Shown here piece after piece: positions 47,261 through 58,949 of a stretch of 64,000 nucleotides of DNA. The stretch spans positions 4,317,691 through 4,381,690 of the forward strand of contig CM059194.1 of the NCBI GenBank assembly GCA_030323885.1, given 5' to 3'. The notes beneath the pieces were generated by a model. It worked only from the letters and a program-made list of their open reading frames with translations. It had not been told where the DNA came from and made no database searches. The translations under genes and the position numbers were made by a program. Within the stretch, counting starts at the first letter, position 1, and every line of letters begins with the position of its first letter. Source of the stretch: Branchipolynoe longqiensis. Lineage: Eukaryota; Annelida; Polychaeta; Phyllodocida; Polynoidae.

Positions 47261-47639
47261 GTTGGCATACATAAGGTGGTGTACCAACGTTAGGTAACAC
47301 GGTGAAAACTCCCCAGCTGGGTATCATTCAGACACTCACACAAGCACAAACTTTATACCTGACAGCATACCCATGCAGCTGGTCTCTGCTCATTGACAGA
47401 GGCCCCACACCGTATGTTGATTATTCTTATTGGATGAGACATGGGTGTGGCCCTCTCGAGATCGAGCAAATACATGCTGCAAGGCATTTTCACCATCGCG
47501 GGGTGGTACCAAACTAGACGAAGATGTGTAGCATAAAGACGGGTGTGGGGAAATTGTAATTGTGTATTAAACCACCCTGGTATTGGGCTTATTTATTGTT
47601 TGAAATACAAAACTTGTGACAGTATCTTCGGGGTATTTT
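47261..47639. other. Unrecognised DNA with one short open frame
   Basis: A 71-codon frame (47302-47517) has no recognised motif, and I see no support for expression. Confidence 0.25.
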
Positions 47640-47700
47640 TCGTTCTAACCAGTGATCCACAACTGGTTTATTAAAGGTTGTGGTATGTGTTTCCTGTCTG
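47640..47700 (+). mobile_element. SINE-2 fragment
   Basis: ccacaactggtttattaaag and ttgtggtatgtgtt words; its junction removes the left end of the next TIR element. Confidence 0.55.
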
Positions 47701-47709
47701 TGGAAAGCG

Positions 47710-48096
47710 CAGTACACGGGTGAAGACCAGCCTTATATAAGAACGGTCGAAATATCGGGCTAATGAACTGAGTCTTTATGAGAGCCTAATTTCACAATCT
47801 AAGAAGCAACATTTATTCTTTGTATATGTCTTCATATTTAGCCGCTACCTTTGAGTTGAAAAAAAATAAAAAATATCCAGTTTAATAAGATTTAAAGTGA
47901 AATCAACAGCGATCTAGTGCCACGATCTTGTCTTTTTGCATTTTCCCACATTTCACCAACTCTGTGCCTATATATGTAGCCATTTGATCCTGGAACCACA
48001 GTTTCTATTTCATGTTCCATACTAAAGCTATTTTCGCCCGTATTTACACTACGTTGTCGTTCACCAGTGTACGACAAGGGTGAATCTTTTATCTAG
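47710..48096 (+). mobile_element. 408-bp TIR family, copy 2, left end missing
   Basis: Matches copies 1 and 3 over 387 bp. About 21 bp of the left terminal repeat is lost against a SINE-2 fragment. Confidence 0.8.
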
Positions 48097-48295
48097 TTCC
48101 AACCTAAACAGCTTTGAACACTGCCCGACGTCCCTCCTGACACACAGAGTGGGTAATGCAAACACACGACGCTACTCACAGAACGCAGCTCGCAGTAATA
48201 GATTAACGATGTGTGTAAAGTCCCCGTTAAATAAACCTGCTGGTGCATTTCAAATAACACCCCTATGTATTCCTATAGCTGATTTTACATGCACC

Positions 48296-48616
48296 ATGTC
48301 CAGAAAGGGGCTGCCCTCTATGGAAGATCTTCTGATCAAAAAGAATCTCCGGTGGACTGGACACCTCATGAGGATGTCATCAGACAGGCTACCAAAGCAG
48401 ATCCTCTATTCTCAACTGTCTTCTGGCTACAGAAAGAGAGGGTGCCCCCATCTCCGGTTCAAAGATACCATCAAGAGAAACCTGAAGCTGAGAGACATTA
48501 AGACCGACTCATGGACGCAACTCTCACAGCAGAGAGCTAAATGGAGGGTGGCAGTCAAGTAATGAAAGCAGTCTTTGTCGCATCGCGACCGACAGCATGA
48601 TGATGATGTCCAGAAA
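48296..48616 (+). mobile_element. RTE-type LINE 3' fragment with 11-bp target duplication
   Basis: ATGTCCAGAAA at 48296-48306 and 48606-48616 flanks 299 bp encoding GLPSMEDLLIKKNLRWTGHL to QQRAKWRVAVK and a short GAT tail. Extreme 5' truncation. Confidence 0.9.
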
Positions 48617-48619
48617 ATA

Positions 48620-49159
48620 CTCAAATAGGGGGAAACAGGGTTTTCGACGGAGTGGCCAAATACACTCGCACCAGTTAAGCTAGTGACATCTATCGGCATA
48701 ATTTTGAACCACTCTATTTGGGTACTTTCGCCTTAACTTGGCGGTGGATGAATCGAGCGGCTATTTAAACGAGTTCACTTTTTATACACCGGGTCAAGGA
48801 CTAACAATAGGCTAAGATTGCATTGGTCGAAAAAAGGTGTGTTACCAGTACCTGGGCACTGTGCTTCCACCAAGATGCATTCACATTATTTATAGGTACA
48901 CTTATTTCAGTGGTACAGTGAGAGAGCGTAATAGTTACTGAGGCCTGGACGAGTAGATGGTGCCACGTGGTGAGCTGAGTTATGTAAAATCTAGGTGTAC
49001 GTGACAAGGCGCATGTATGTATATATATGTAGGTGCTGGTGGCGCCTGAATGGAGTGTAAATAGACGTAGTGCTGCTGGCAGGTCTCGGTGTGGGTGCAC
49101 TCGGGGCCTACCGCCTCCCCCTCTGCTGGGATAGTGATCACCACACTCAAGGATAAAGG
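48620..49159. other. Unrecognised DNA
   Basis: 48670-48740 repeats, in reverse, the gacatctatcggca segment of 24220 and 30440. Nothing else supported. Confidence 0.3.
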
Positions 49160-49199
49160 TTGGTGGTGGCCATTGGGCCATACAGCTTGGTGGTGGTGG

Positions 49200-49440
49200 G
49201 AAGACTACTGGTAGTCATGGGGACCAGGGATGCTGGATTCCTATTGGTCGGGCCAAGAATGCTTGTTTCCCATTGGGGAAAGTGGTGGGGTGATACTCTA
49301 CAATGAACCCCAACATGCACCATATAAATAATAAACCAAAGGCTTGACTCTCACTTCTTCTTTACACTTTATGCTCTCCCTTTCTCTTTGTCTGTATTGA
49401 TTTCACTATAGCCTGCCTACACAACCACATATTCGAGCTT
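49200..49440 (+). repeat. LTR-like promoter repeat, copy 3
   Basis: catataaataataaaccaaa (TATA plus AATAAA) and the ctacacaaccaca end; diverged upstream. Confidence 0.5.
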
Positions 49441-49584
49441 TAGCCCTTTTACAAGTAGGTGACCTAATGGATAGAGTTAACCAGCCGATGACTGAGGAAG
49501 GTGAGGAGCTGGGGAGTAGATGTAATCTTCCGGCCTTATTATAGTTGTATAATGGCTTACAGTAAGTTATACAGCATACACCTG

Positions 49585-49950
49585 TAAAGTCGTCGGCTGG
49601 CAGCTGTAGTTGTGTAGACAGGCTAATAGGAAATCACTACAGGCAAGTATGCCTTGTGTTAGTCCACTTAAATAGAAAAATCACTACAGGAAATCACAGA
49701 AAGGCAGAGTATAAAGAGTGCAGGAAGACAGAGAGCTTCTACCCTCAAGTTTATTATTATATAGTGGTTTCTGGACCTGACATGGCATATCACCTGACCA
49801 TGCCCTCCAATGAACAGTAAGCATTTCTAGGTCCACCAATCAACAGTAATCATTCTTGTGTCACTATGGCAAATGTGATCTACCCACCACGACCATGCCT
49901 TGTGGCTGCTTTGGCCTCACCTGCCATGTTGTGTCAGTGTGTGTGGTGAT
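49585..49950 (-). repeat. LTR-like promoter repeat, copy 4, inverted
   Basis: Reverse orientation: ctatataataataaacttga and tgtagtgatttcct words. It faces copy 3 about 145 bp away. Confidence 0.5.
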
Positions 49951-50242
49951 CCGTGACTAACAGTTGGGGGGGAGGGGGTCTTGAGCTCCTTCCACACTAA
50001 CAGTAGTGCCCCTCTCACACTATCTATAGAATACACAATGACTATTTAATACAAGTAAAGGATCACCAGCACCACATAATACAGTAATGGCCCTGGCTCT
50101 ATACATCATTTGTAATCCCTAACAGACCAGTTCACATTCCCCACCAATGTGTTTTATCGGAATATTTTACACAACATTATTGTTACCAAAAGGAATAGTG
50201 TTATAACTCCACAGACAGTTATAGTATTCGATCCCCTAATAT

Positions 50243-50419
50243 CTGGTTACAGAAAGAGGGGGCGCCCTCGTATCCTGTTCGAGGATACCATCAAGATAAA
50301 CCTGAAGCTGAGAGACATTAACACCGACTCACAGCAGAGAGCTAAATGGAGAGCGATAGTCAAGTAATGAAGGCAGTCTTTGTTGCATCGTAACCGACAG
50401 CATGATGATGATGATGATG
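50243..50419 (+). pseudogene. RTE-type LINE terminal fragment
   Basis: Encodes SGYRKRGRPRILFEDTIKIN and the C-terminal end with a deletion, then a GAT-repeat tail. Confidence 0.8.
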
Positions 50420-51069
50420 TATATATGTACAATGCATTTTCTGCGTGTGCGCCTTCACATTAGTGAGTTAGAACTTAGAAGTGGAAACCATTTGAATAAA
50501 TAACTATGTCAGGTGACAACCGTAATACATGTAATAGGTTGTACTGTCCTCATTAGACACAAATCCACATGTACAGGTAAGGCGATTACATCAAAGGACA
50601 TAGATAGTCCAATGGTTAGCGAGCTCGCCCTGGAGTGGCATCTATGTGGGTTTGATTCCTATTCCACGCACATTGGTTCCATAGGTTGTAAGAGTCCTAT
50701 GAAATCATGGATACAATGGTTGTGGTATAAATAGTGGGGTTTTTTTTCTGTTGTTTTCAGTGGTGAATGTATTTGCCTTGCTCATATCCCTGTCCTGATA
50801 TGACCTTAGATGTTGCTAGGATGTAAAACAACAAGCGACAAACTGTGCTCATAACGGGGAAGTGTGTTACCAACTGTTTTCACCGCTGGGCAGCACTAAT
50901 ACAATTAGATTTAAATCTTTTGAATTGTGTTTAAGTAATAATGTTGGTTGCCTTGCTTGTTGTTTATGGCTTGTTTATGGATTGCAAACAGTCCAAAGTA
51001 GACTGTCCAAAATCCAGCTTTTACTATGCTTTGTGTTAGTCAACTTAAATAGAAATATCAAATTTACAG
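50420..51069. other. Unrecognised DNA
   Basis: A short SINE-1 tail (gtcctgatatgaccttagat) at 50785-50832; otherwise nothing. Confidence 0.3.
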
Positions 51070-51078
51070 GGTCTTGTC

Positions 51079-51486
51079 TAGATACAAGATTCACCCCATA
51101 CTGCTGCAGTAGGGGTGCAAACCAACCCTATGTAAAAGCTGTCGAAGAAACGGGTCAATCAATTGAGAGCCTAATTTCACAATCTAAGAAGCAACATTTA
51201 TTCTTTACATATATCTTATTGATAGCCCGCTACCTTTGAGTTGAAAAATCTAATATAATATCTAGTTTAATAAGATTTAAAAGTGAAATTGACAGCGTTC
51301 TGCGGCCGCCATCTTGTCTTTTTGCATTCTCTCCCATTTCACCAAATCTGTGCCTATATGAGTATCCATTTGATACTGGAGCCACAGTTTCTAGTTCATG
51401 TTCCATACTAACCCTATTTTCGCCCGTATTTACACTACGTTGTCCTTCACCCGTGTACTACAAGTACCGGGTGAATCTTTTATCTA
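51079..51486 (+). mobile_element. 408-bp TIR element, copy 3, 9-bp target duplication
   Basis: Exactly 408 bp like copy 1. GGTCTTGTC flanks it at 51070-51078 and 51487-51495. Confidence 0.88.
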
Positions 51487-51520
51487 GGTCTTGTCAAGAA
51501 TTAGGATGTGTGTCCATGGG

Positions 51521-51889
51521 CTATAGGTGTAGTTTTGTTTGTTTGTTTGTTGTTTTACGTCCTAGCAACATCTAAGGTCATATCAGGATGGGTACCGACT
51601 TGTGACAGTGCGCACTCATGGCAACTTTATAGTGCTGTCCCACTGGGAAACCAGGCCACCGGCACCATGACCTGGTATCCCACTCAGTCACATTATCCTG
51701 ACACTGAGCAAACCAGTCCTTGCCCTGTCCTAATAATGCCGAACGCCTGGCTAGGAAGCAACAAGTATCAATTTTTACGTCATTGATTTGACTCGACCAG
51801 GGTTCGAACCCACGACCCCACGATCTACCAGCACGGGGTACGGACGCTCTAACTCATTCGGCCATCCCATCTGGTCCTATAGGTGTAGT
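51521..51889 (-). mobile_element. SINE-1, full length with 13-bp target duplication
   Basis: CTATAGGTGTAGT at 51521-51533 and 51877-51889 flanks a 343-bp copy. On the minus strand it starts GACCAGATGGGATGGCCGAA, has B box GGTTCGAACCC, the family body, and a GTTT/AAAC-repeat 3' tail. The Leu/Ser-like head implies Pol III transcription. Best reference copy in the window. Confidence 0.93.
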
Positions 51890-51959
51890 AAGTGGCACTG
51901 AGTTTGTCTAGCATAGCATGAGTGTATGGCTTTAGATGGTTGATTATCGCATACTGAGT

Positions 51960-52225
51960 TACGACTTTAGTCATTATAATAGGACATATATATATGCATT
52001 ATATATATATATATGCATATATATAATAATAATGAATGTATACTAAATTAATATAGGGAACATAGTTTGCAGTAAATAATCGAGACGAGTCTTGGTAACC
52101 ATTACAATAAACTGGATTCAAGCGCTTACATATTGAGCGGCTTTGGTTTAAAAATGTATTACAGAATATGGATATATATATATATATTTATAGACAAATA
52201 AATATATATATATATTTATTTGGAA
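51960..52225. repeat. AT microsatellites
   Basis: Runs of TA around 51987-52028 and 52157-52222, the second forming an aaataaatatat…atatatttattt palindrome. Confidence 0.9.
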
Positions 52226-53500
52226 GAGTGCATGTTGACGTTCCAAATTCAGTTATAGTAGTACCACAACCAGTCACAGGTGATGCCACAGTGTGCTGCA
52301 TGTAAGTGGGGATGCTATGCAGAATGGCATGGGGGTATAGAATAGTGGTAAGATCATGCTTCAGTGATGATATTCACATAAACAATTACGTACCAGGTAT
52401 ATGTGCATACAGGTATATTAAGCACATGGATGCACTACGCATGCCAACCTGTTGTAAAAATATACAGTGTTTCTGTCATGGTTGACGAGTTCGGGACAAA
52501 CATTAATATTTCAGGCGATGGATTGTGGGACCATTGTTATGTAACAGAGAAGCTGTGTGACATAAGAAAGCTATGTGTAAATGTTATGATGCACAGTGAC
52601 CATGATTGTGATATGATGTCCAGATATAAAGATACTGTTAGTTATTACAGAAATGTTCCCTCCATGCAACAGAAAGGATTTAAATGGAGTGAGAGCATCT
52701 AATTATATGATGACTATGTGTTACCACAGGACCACAGGACCGCTGCGCAAGCACACCAGCCAAGCATACATTATGGACACCACCTGCACTGAGTTTGTGT
52801 GACAGGTGCCCCTTTTGGGTGCTGTCCAACCAGGATGCAGGTGGCTGGTTGTGTGAGCCCAGACACCTTATACTCCTTGCACTTGCTATGCGGACACACA
52901 CTCACTCTAGAAGTACTGAAAGAAGCAGTCTAAAACACTGAGTGGTGTGCAACAACCATTGGACCCGTCTTCAATGGGGTGTAGGTACTGATTCTGATAG
53001 AAGTAAGCAGGAACAACCATGTGGCTCAGTGAAGCAGGTTGTAAGTGAGTCACGGTGGCAGATCACTAGTAGGTCAACAAGAGTTGTAGGCAATAAAGCT
53101 CAACCTTATCACTGTCAATCTTGTGTGACTTGTCTTCCTTTCTTCCTTATGAGTTGCTTATAGTACTTTCAAGGTGGGGACTGGCAGACATTTGTTAGGA
53201 ACCGCCTGAATAGCAGTGAGCAAGAAGAGTAACTGAGACGGGCATCAGTCGACTTTTCACTATGATGACATATATGCAATGTATAAGCACTATGCAAGTA
53301 AAAAGGCATGGAAGGTAGTTTACCTTAATTATTTATATCAATTATACTGCTATTGGTCATATAGTCTGGTGGGAGTACCCCCCTCCCTCCAACTTGACCA
53401 TAATATTTGCGCCTGAGAATGATCTGCCAGCGATTTGTCATAATAATAATATCTATACTCAGTAGCAATAGATAAAGCAACAATAGACTCCGCCATTGCA
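52226..53500. other. Unrecognised DNA
   Basis: A 99-codon plus-strand frame (52403-52702) shows no known motif. No repeat that I can name. Confidence 0.3.
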
Positions 53501-53525
53501 TATCTTTACACTAGATTATACATTC

Positions 53526-53637
53526 CATATATATATATATATATATACATGTGTATTCATATATATACATATATATGCATATATATACATATATATGCAT
53601 ATCAATATATATATATATATATATAAGTTTGACGCCC
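53526..53637. repeat. TA/CATATA microsatellite
   Basis: About 110 bp of alternating TA with periodic CA and GC interruptions. Confidence 0.95.
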
Positions 53638-53836
53638 CTGCCTTGCAGAGTTGTAAACCACTGCCTTGTGGTGCAGGTTCTTGACAGAACCGAAGGCTAA
53701 GGGAGCAAACCCTAAACAGAAAACCATGTCACTGTGGCAGCATTAAGGGCGGTTGATGTATGGAACTCCCAAATCTCCCGACCAGCCACTGCAGGGACAA
53801 ATAGTTCTGCGCCTGTCTTGACATGTTCTTGCCGGT

Positions 53837-54512
53837 GTGAAACCTCTATTTGCTCCCCGAGAGAGTGCCGCTGGTGACTTGCAAAAGCCAGCAGCACTTC
53901 AACACTTTTGCAGGCAGCTTTCAAGTGATGGACGCAGTGATGGTGAAATACAGAGGAGGATGGCCAAGGCTACCACATCTTTCGGCCGACTATGTCAGAG
54001 ACTCTGGAACAACCACCATGTGTCCATTCGGGTCAAAGGTAAGATCTACTGTGCAATCGTGCTATCCACCCTACTATACGGAGCCGAGGCCTGGACAGTG
54101 TACAGACGACAGCTGAAAAAGCTGCATGCCTTCATGATGCGACATCTGCATTCAATCATGAGGCTAACCTGGAAGGACAAAGTGACAAATAAGGAAATAC
54201 TTGAACGAACGGGGCTGCCCTCTATGGAAGATCTTCTGATCAAAAAGAATCTCCGGTGGACTGGACACCTCATTAGGATGTCATCAGACAGGCTACCAAA
54301 GCAGATCCTCTATTCTCAACTGTCTTCTGGCTACAGAAATAGAGGGCACCCTCATCTCCGGTTCAAGGATACCATCAAGAGAAACCTGAAGCTGAGAGAC
54401 ATTAAGACCGACTCATGGATGCAACTCTCACAGCAGAGAGCTAAATGGAGAGCAGCAGTCAAGTAATGAATGCAGTCTTTCTCGCATCACAACCGACAGC
54501 ATGATGTTGATG
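53837..54512 (+). pseudogene. RTE-type LINE C-terminal fragment, longest copy
   Basis: An open frame of 209 codons (to 54466) reads SSDGRSDGEIQRRMAKATTS, LYGAEAWTVYRRQLKKLHAF, WKDKVTNKEILERTGLPSME and so on to RAKWRAAVK, then the short 3' UTR and GAT-type tail. This is the region after the reverse transcriptase fingers and palm in RTE elements; the usual YLGS before the Ser-Ser-Asp-Gly is replaced by unrelated residues, so the copy is truncated or rearranged there. The upstream 53640-53836 sequence may also be LINE-derived, but I cannot prove it. Confidence 0.85.
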
Positions 54513-54768
54513 ATGAGAGCAATCGCCACCCTGAAAGATGGCAAAGCACCTGGGGGTGATGGAATTCCTGCTGAAGTATGGAAGCACGGAGGAGGCAATC
54601 TGTTCAACAGACTGCACCAACTAATCACCAATGCCTGGGAGGAGGGTTCTGTACCCCAAGCATGGAAGGATGCCAGCATTGTAACCATCTACAAGAAAGG
54701 TGATCAAACAGACTGTGGAAACTATAGAGGAATCTCTCTTCTTTCCCTAGCAGGCAAGATCTCATTTT
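54513..54768 (+). pseudogene. RTE-type reverse transcriptase N-terminal fragment
   Basis: Encodes [40 protein letters not shown] and [14 protein letters not shown], the first RT motifs of the RTE clade. It stops where an inverted RT fragment begins. Confidence 0.85.
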
Positions 54769-55082
54769 GACAAATACCATGTACAGTGGTCGGTCCTGCT
54801 CAGTGCACTTTTCTTGTAGCAGTCATAGACAAAATGTAATTTCCACAGTGCTCCGGTTACCTCTGAAGCCACACTGTGACTCCAGAACTACATGAGGTGT
54901 TATGTGAATAGATAGTCTGTTGAGGAGGATCCTGGCGAAGATCTTGCCTGCTATGGAAAGAAGATAGATTCTTCTATAGTTCCCACAGTCTGATAGATCA
55001 CCTTTCTGGTAGATGGTTATACTGCTGGCATCCTTCCATGCGTGGGTACAGAACCCTCCTCCCAGGCATTGGTGATTAGTTT
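54769..55082 (-). pseudogene. Inverted RTE reverse transcriptase fragment
   Basis: On the minus strand it reads [12 protein letters not shown], a frameshift, WKDASSITIYQKGDLSDCGN, IFARILLNRL and ESQCGFRGNRST, then a stop in FCL*. It overlaps the same RT motifs as 54620-54768 and extends further, making a 145-bp inverted repeat with a loop of about 170 bp. Confidence 0.82.
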
Positions 55083-55084
55083 TA

Positions 55085-55335
55085 AATGACTGTAAAATTG
55101 ATACTTGTCACTTCCTATACAGGTGCTCGGCACAACTAGGATAGTGCAAGCACTGTTTAGCTCAGTGTCAGGCTAATGTGACTGAGTGGGACATCAGGTC
55201 ATGGTGTTGGTGGCCTGATTTCCCAGTGGGGCAGCACTATAAAATTGCCATGAGTGCTCATTGCCACGAGTCGGTACCCATCCTTATATGATCTTAGATG
55301 TTGCCAGGACTTAAAAACTCAAACAAACAAACTAT
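55085..55335 (+). mobile_element. SINE-1 body and tail
   Basis: tgatacttgtcacttcctat through ggcagcactataaaattgcc to the CAAA tail; abuts the LINE fragment. Confidence 0.75.
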
Positions 55336-55677
55336 ATAGACATATATATATATATACACATGTAGGTATATTAAGAACAAACAAACACCGTCAGACGACT
55401 ACACCTTAGTGTTAGCGAGTTCCACCAATAGTTGTTGCATTCACCAAGTAACACACATGTGTGCGCAGTACACACGTGTGTTGTGCCAGTGTGTACCCAC
55501 CTTACATAACACGCCGCTAGGAGGTCATGTGACCGACTGTAGGACACCTAGCGGCCAGCAGGCAATGTTCACACTGGCGGTTGTCGGTGCCACCGAATAG
55601 AATCGCCCCCGCAAATCTATTTCGACATATAACCTCCGCACTCGTTGAAATAGAATCGCCCAGACCCACGACATTCA

Positions 55678-55758
55678 GTTATATACATATATATATATAT
55701 ATCGAGAGAGAGAGAGACAGAGAGAGAGAGGGAGAGAGAGAGAGAGAGAGAGACAACA
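55678..55758. repeat. Compound TA-GA microsatellite
   Basis: TA run followed by a GA run of about 55 bp. Confidence 0.95.
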
Positions 55759-56154
55759 AAAATATCCTATGAGAAAAATGTCAGGTGCTACTGACACTGG
55801 TCAACATATGGTAGAGGTGAATTTGGCTGAAGGTGACTCACACAATGCGCTATACGTTACATACACATGTGTGTATGTGTGTATTCAAATATTATTAGTC
55901 ATTACACATAACAGTATGCAAAACTGGATTAAGTAGAACCCCTGGCTGGCCAAAAAAGACCTACCGTTTATTTATCATCACAACATAAATTCATCAACAT
56001 CATCAAATCATCATCAAATCAACATTACCACAATCAGTAATCACTTATAAATAAAAATCAACCTTAAAGCTAAGGCTCGGATTCAAATGGGCCGATATAC
56101 AGGAGAGCTGTTGGGTAATGGAGGCTATGCGCATGCGCCTGACACATTTCCTGG
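55759..56154. other. Unrecognised DNA
   Basis: Contains a catcatcaaatca short tandem near 56000; nothing else. Confidence 0.3.
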
Positions 56155-56840
56155 CTAGACTTGCCTCGGCCCTGCCAGACGCTGGAGGCTAGGCGCATGC
56201 GCCTGACACATGGCAGACTAGACTTGCCTCAGTCCCTCTTTGGGTCGTCCCCAGGCGACCAAGAAGGGTGACGGGGTTCGAATCCCCCTCCACGACATCC
56301 AATACAGGCAGGGTTCCATCCTCAATAATATTTGTATAAATGCATTATACCACACATATATTTATATAAATAGTTAATGTTGCATGCGTCTATCAAGTAT
56401 GTTAGCGATACTAACATGTGGTTAATTTATCCCACAACATGTATCCAAAATATGCTTATATGATTTTCTGCTAAAGTGAATATGTGAAGATTTAGATATC
56501 GATACCATGCATATACACAAACATTTAATTTAATGTGTTGTTCATCTAAGACAATCTTCTTTGCTTAACTTAAATCAATAAAATATTGTTTGAATTAATT
56601 GCGTGTGGTAAAATGATGTTATGGTTGGATCTTACACAGTTAATTCAAATGCTTTTCTCAATTTGTATGAGATCAAAAGTGACTTTGGGGTTTTCAACAC
56701 TGACACATGCACAACTTGTACCCACCCATATCAACACGGATTCTGCTATTATTTAGAATGTTCTCGACTACCATTTAACATGGTTTCACCTTTGGCTTTC
56801 ATGTCACAAATGTGGGATACAATTTTCAGAGAATGACCAG
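56155..56840 (+). mobile_element. TIR-888 element, copy 2, left end missing
   Basis: Matches 46083-46830. A local 70-bp duplication (ggcgcatgcgcctgacacat) sits at its left. Confidence 0.75.
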
Positions 56841-57039
56841 ATATGGGGACAACGTTGGTCTACATACAGCGTTGTCCTTTGAAGACAAGTGTTTTTGTGT
56901 CGGTCTCACACAAGGGCAAAGTCGCGGTAGTGGCACCCCATCCACTTGAAGAATTGAGCCTGGTGACGTCTCTCAGTCCGCTTAGGGGATCCAGGAATTA
57001 GGTGACCGCTACTATCCTGTTTTGACGCGTCCTAGTCAT

Positions 57040-57415
57040 GACAAGGACTTAATGTCATGATAATGTGACTGAATGGGATATTATCAGACAAATGCTGCTG
57101 GCGGCCTGGTTTATCAGTGGGGTAGCACTATAAACCTGTGGATAACTTACAGCGACATCAAAGGCCAGTTGCTCTCATACCATGTCTATGTGGTGTGGGA
57201 GGTTAAAAATCCCTTGGGTCGGTAAAAGTGTAGGCTCGGGCTTTCTATCGACAAACTGTCTAATTGTGAAAACAAGTCTATTCAGACTTATCCATGATAG
57301 GCAGTATAAATCTTCAAGAAAATAAAGTTGTCATGAGTGTGCACTGTCATAAATCTGCAGGTACCCATCCTGATATGACCTTAGATGTTGGCAGGACATC
57401 ATACCAACAACCAAC
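57040..57415 (+). mobile_element. SINE-1 body interrupted by a 190-bp insert
   Basis: The SINE breaks at agcactataaa (57134) and resumes at aaagttgtcatgagtg (57323). The insert is unrecognised. Confidence 0.65.
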
Positions 57416-57584
57416 CAACAACCACCCAGAGGCTACGAGAAGTAGGTCAGTGTCACGGTCCTGTTTTGATGTAAATTTATCCTAAGTGGGATGTCTGTCT
57501 CAGCGTTTCCCGGTATGCTACCCCTCTATGAGTTCTATACATTGCCGCTGGCAAGCAAGCCCTCACTCATTGAGGTTAAGCAAT

Positions 57585-57860
57585 GTCGCCAATTCTCACG
57601 ATATTCATGTGAGAGCCATGGAAATTGAAACTACTGAGCACTCACCTCACGAGTCACGGATCGACCCCAAAATCACACGAATTTCAGGCTGAGGCATGTA
57701 TTAGGATGAAATAAATGTTGTGTTCACTATTTTTGCTTTCATCTAATTTACATCCTGTACTGTTACTACAGTGCATGTTTGATTAAATAAAAGTAAACAT
57801 CATGTTATACAAATGCTAAAATATCAGCGTATAACTCCTTGGAAATGCCCTCAAATAACC
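57585..57860 (+). repeat. Dispersed repeat shared with 30730-30960
   Basis: Shared words tctcacga, gaaattgaa, tgattaaataaaagtaaa and cttggaaatgcc in order; noncoding. Confidence 0.6.
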
Positions 57861-58109
57861 CATTTTAAAGCCGTTAACAAAGAAAGTTATTGTGGGGAGG
57901 GGGATGGACGCGTCCCCCTAGCTCCCGCCAGCAAACTTGTGGCTTCCGCCATTCAGGTTCCACACCCGCACTGCGAAGCCTCAATGATTATTGGTACCTC
58001 CAGGTTGGTAACACTGGTTAAGACTCTGCACTCGAGGGCATGGGGACCAGGGGACTCCGCATTCACTCCAACACGCATGCACTATCCCAGTGTGGTGGCC
58101 TTTTTTTGG

Positions 58110-58350
58110 TTTGTTTTATTTAGCACCGCCTCTAGAGCACATTGATTTTTATCATCTGCTATTGGATGTCAAACATATGGTTATTCTGATATATTTCTTT
58201 GGAGGAAATCTGCTGCTGACACATATGCTATTCTTTCCGATAAGCAGCAAGAGGTCTTTTATATGCACTTTCCCACAGACAAGACAGCGCATACCACTGC
58301 CTTTGATGAACCACTTATTGGCCACTGGTTGGAACCGGAAATAGCTGATT
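58110..58350 (-). mobile_element. SINE-2 copy
   Basis: ggtcttttatatgcactttc, taccactgcctttgatgaac and ggttggaaccggaaatagct words. Confidence 0.75.
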
Positions 58351-58399
58351 TCAACTGGTGCAGCCACTGCTTGTGAGATAGACTGTGCCTCGTAGAACC

Positions 58400-58620
58400 C
58401 TTTTGATACCTGTCGCTTCCTAGCCAGGCTCTCAGCATTGTTACGATAGGCCAAGTACTGCTTGACTCAGTCTCAGGATAGTACGACTGAGTGGGATATC
58501 AGGTCATGGTGCTGGCGATCTGACATCCCAATGGTGCAGCACTATTAACTCCCCATGAGTGTGCACTGTCGCAAGGTAGAACCCGTCCTGACATGACCTT
58601 AGATGTTGCCAGGATGTAAG
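58400..58620 (+). mobile_element. SINE-1 body and tail
   Basis: cgcttcctagccagg through gatgttgccaggatgtaa. Confidence 0.72.
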
Positions 58621-58751
58621 AGAGCTGAGGTATGTGCTAAGTGTATTCTAAGTGTAGTTAGCGGGTCAAATCTTACCCTTCACCACTATCATCCGGTGCA
58701 TGACCCCGTGGAGATGTGCGAGGCGGGTGCCTTTGCTGGTACCTGGGTGTG

Positions 58752-58942
58752 TGTTTTTGTTGTTGTTTTACGTCCTAGCAACATCTAGGGTCATATCAGG
58801 ACGGGTACCGACTTGTGAAAGTGCTCACTCATGGCGACATTATAGTGCTGACCCACTGGGAAACCAGGCCGCCGGCACCATGACCTGGTATCCCACTCAT
58901 TCACATTATCCTAACACTGAGCACACCAGTCCTTGCCCTATC
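58752..58942 (-). mobile_element. SINE-1 tail, inverted
   Basis: tttacgtcctagcaacatct through accagtccttgccctat. It lies about 130 bp from an oppositely oriented copy. Confidence 0.75.
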
Positions 58943-58949
58943 AATAGTC

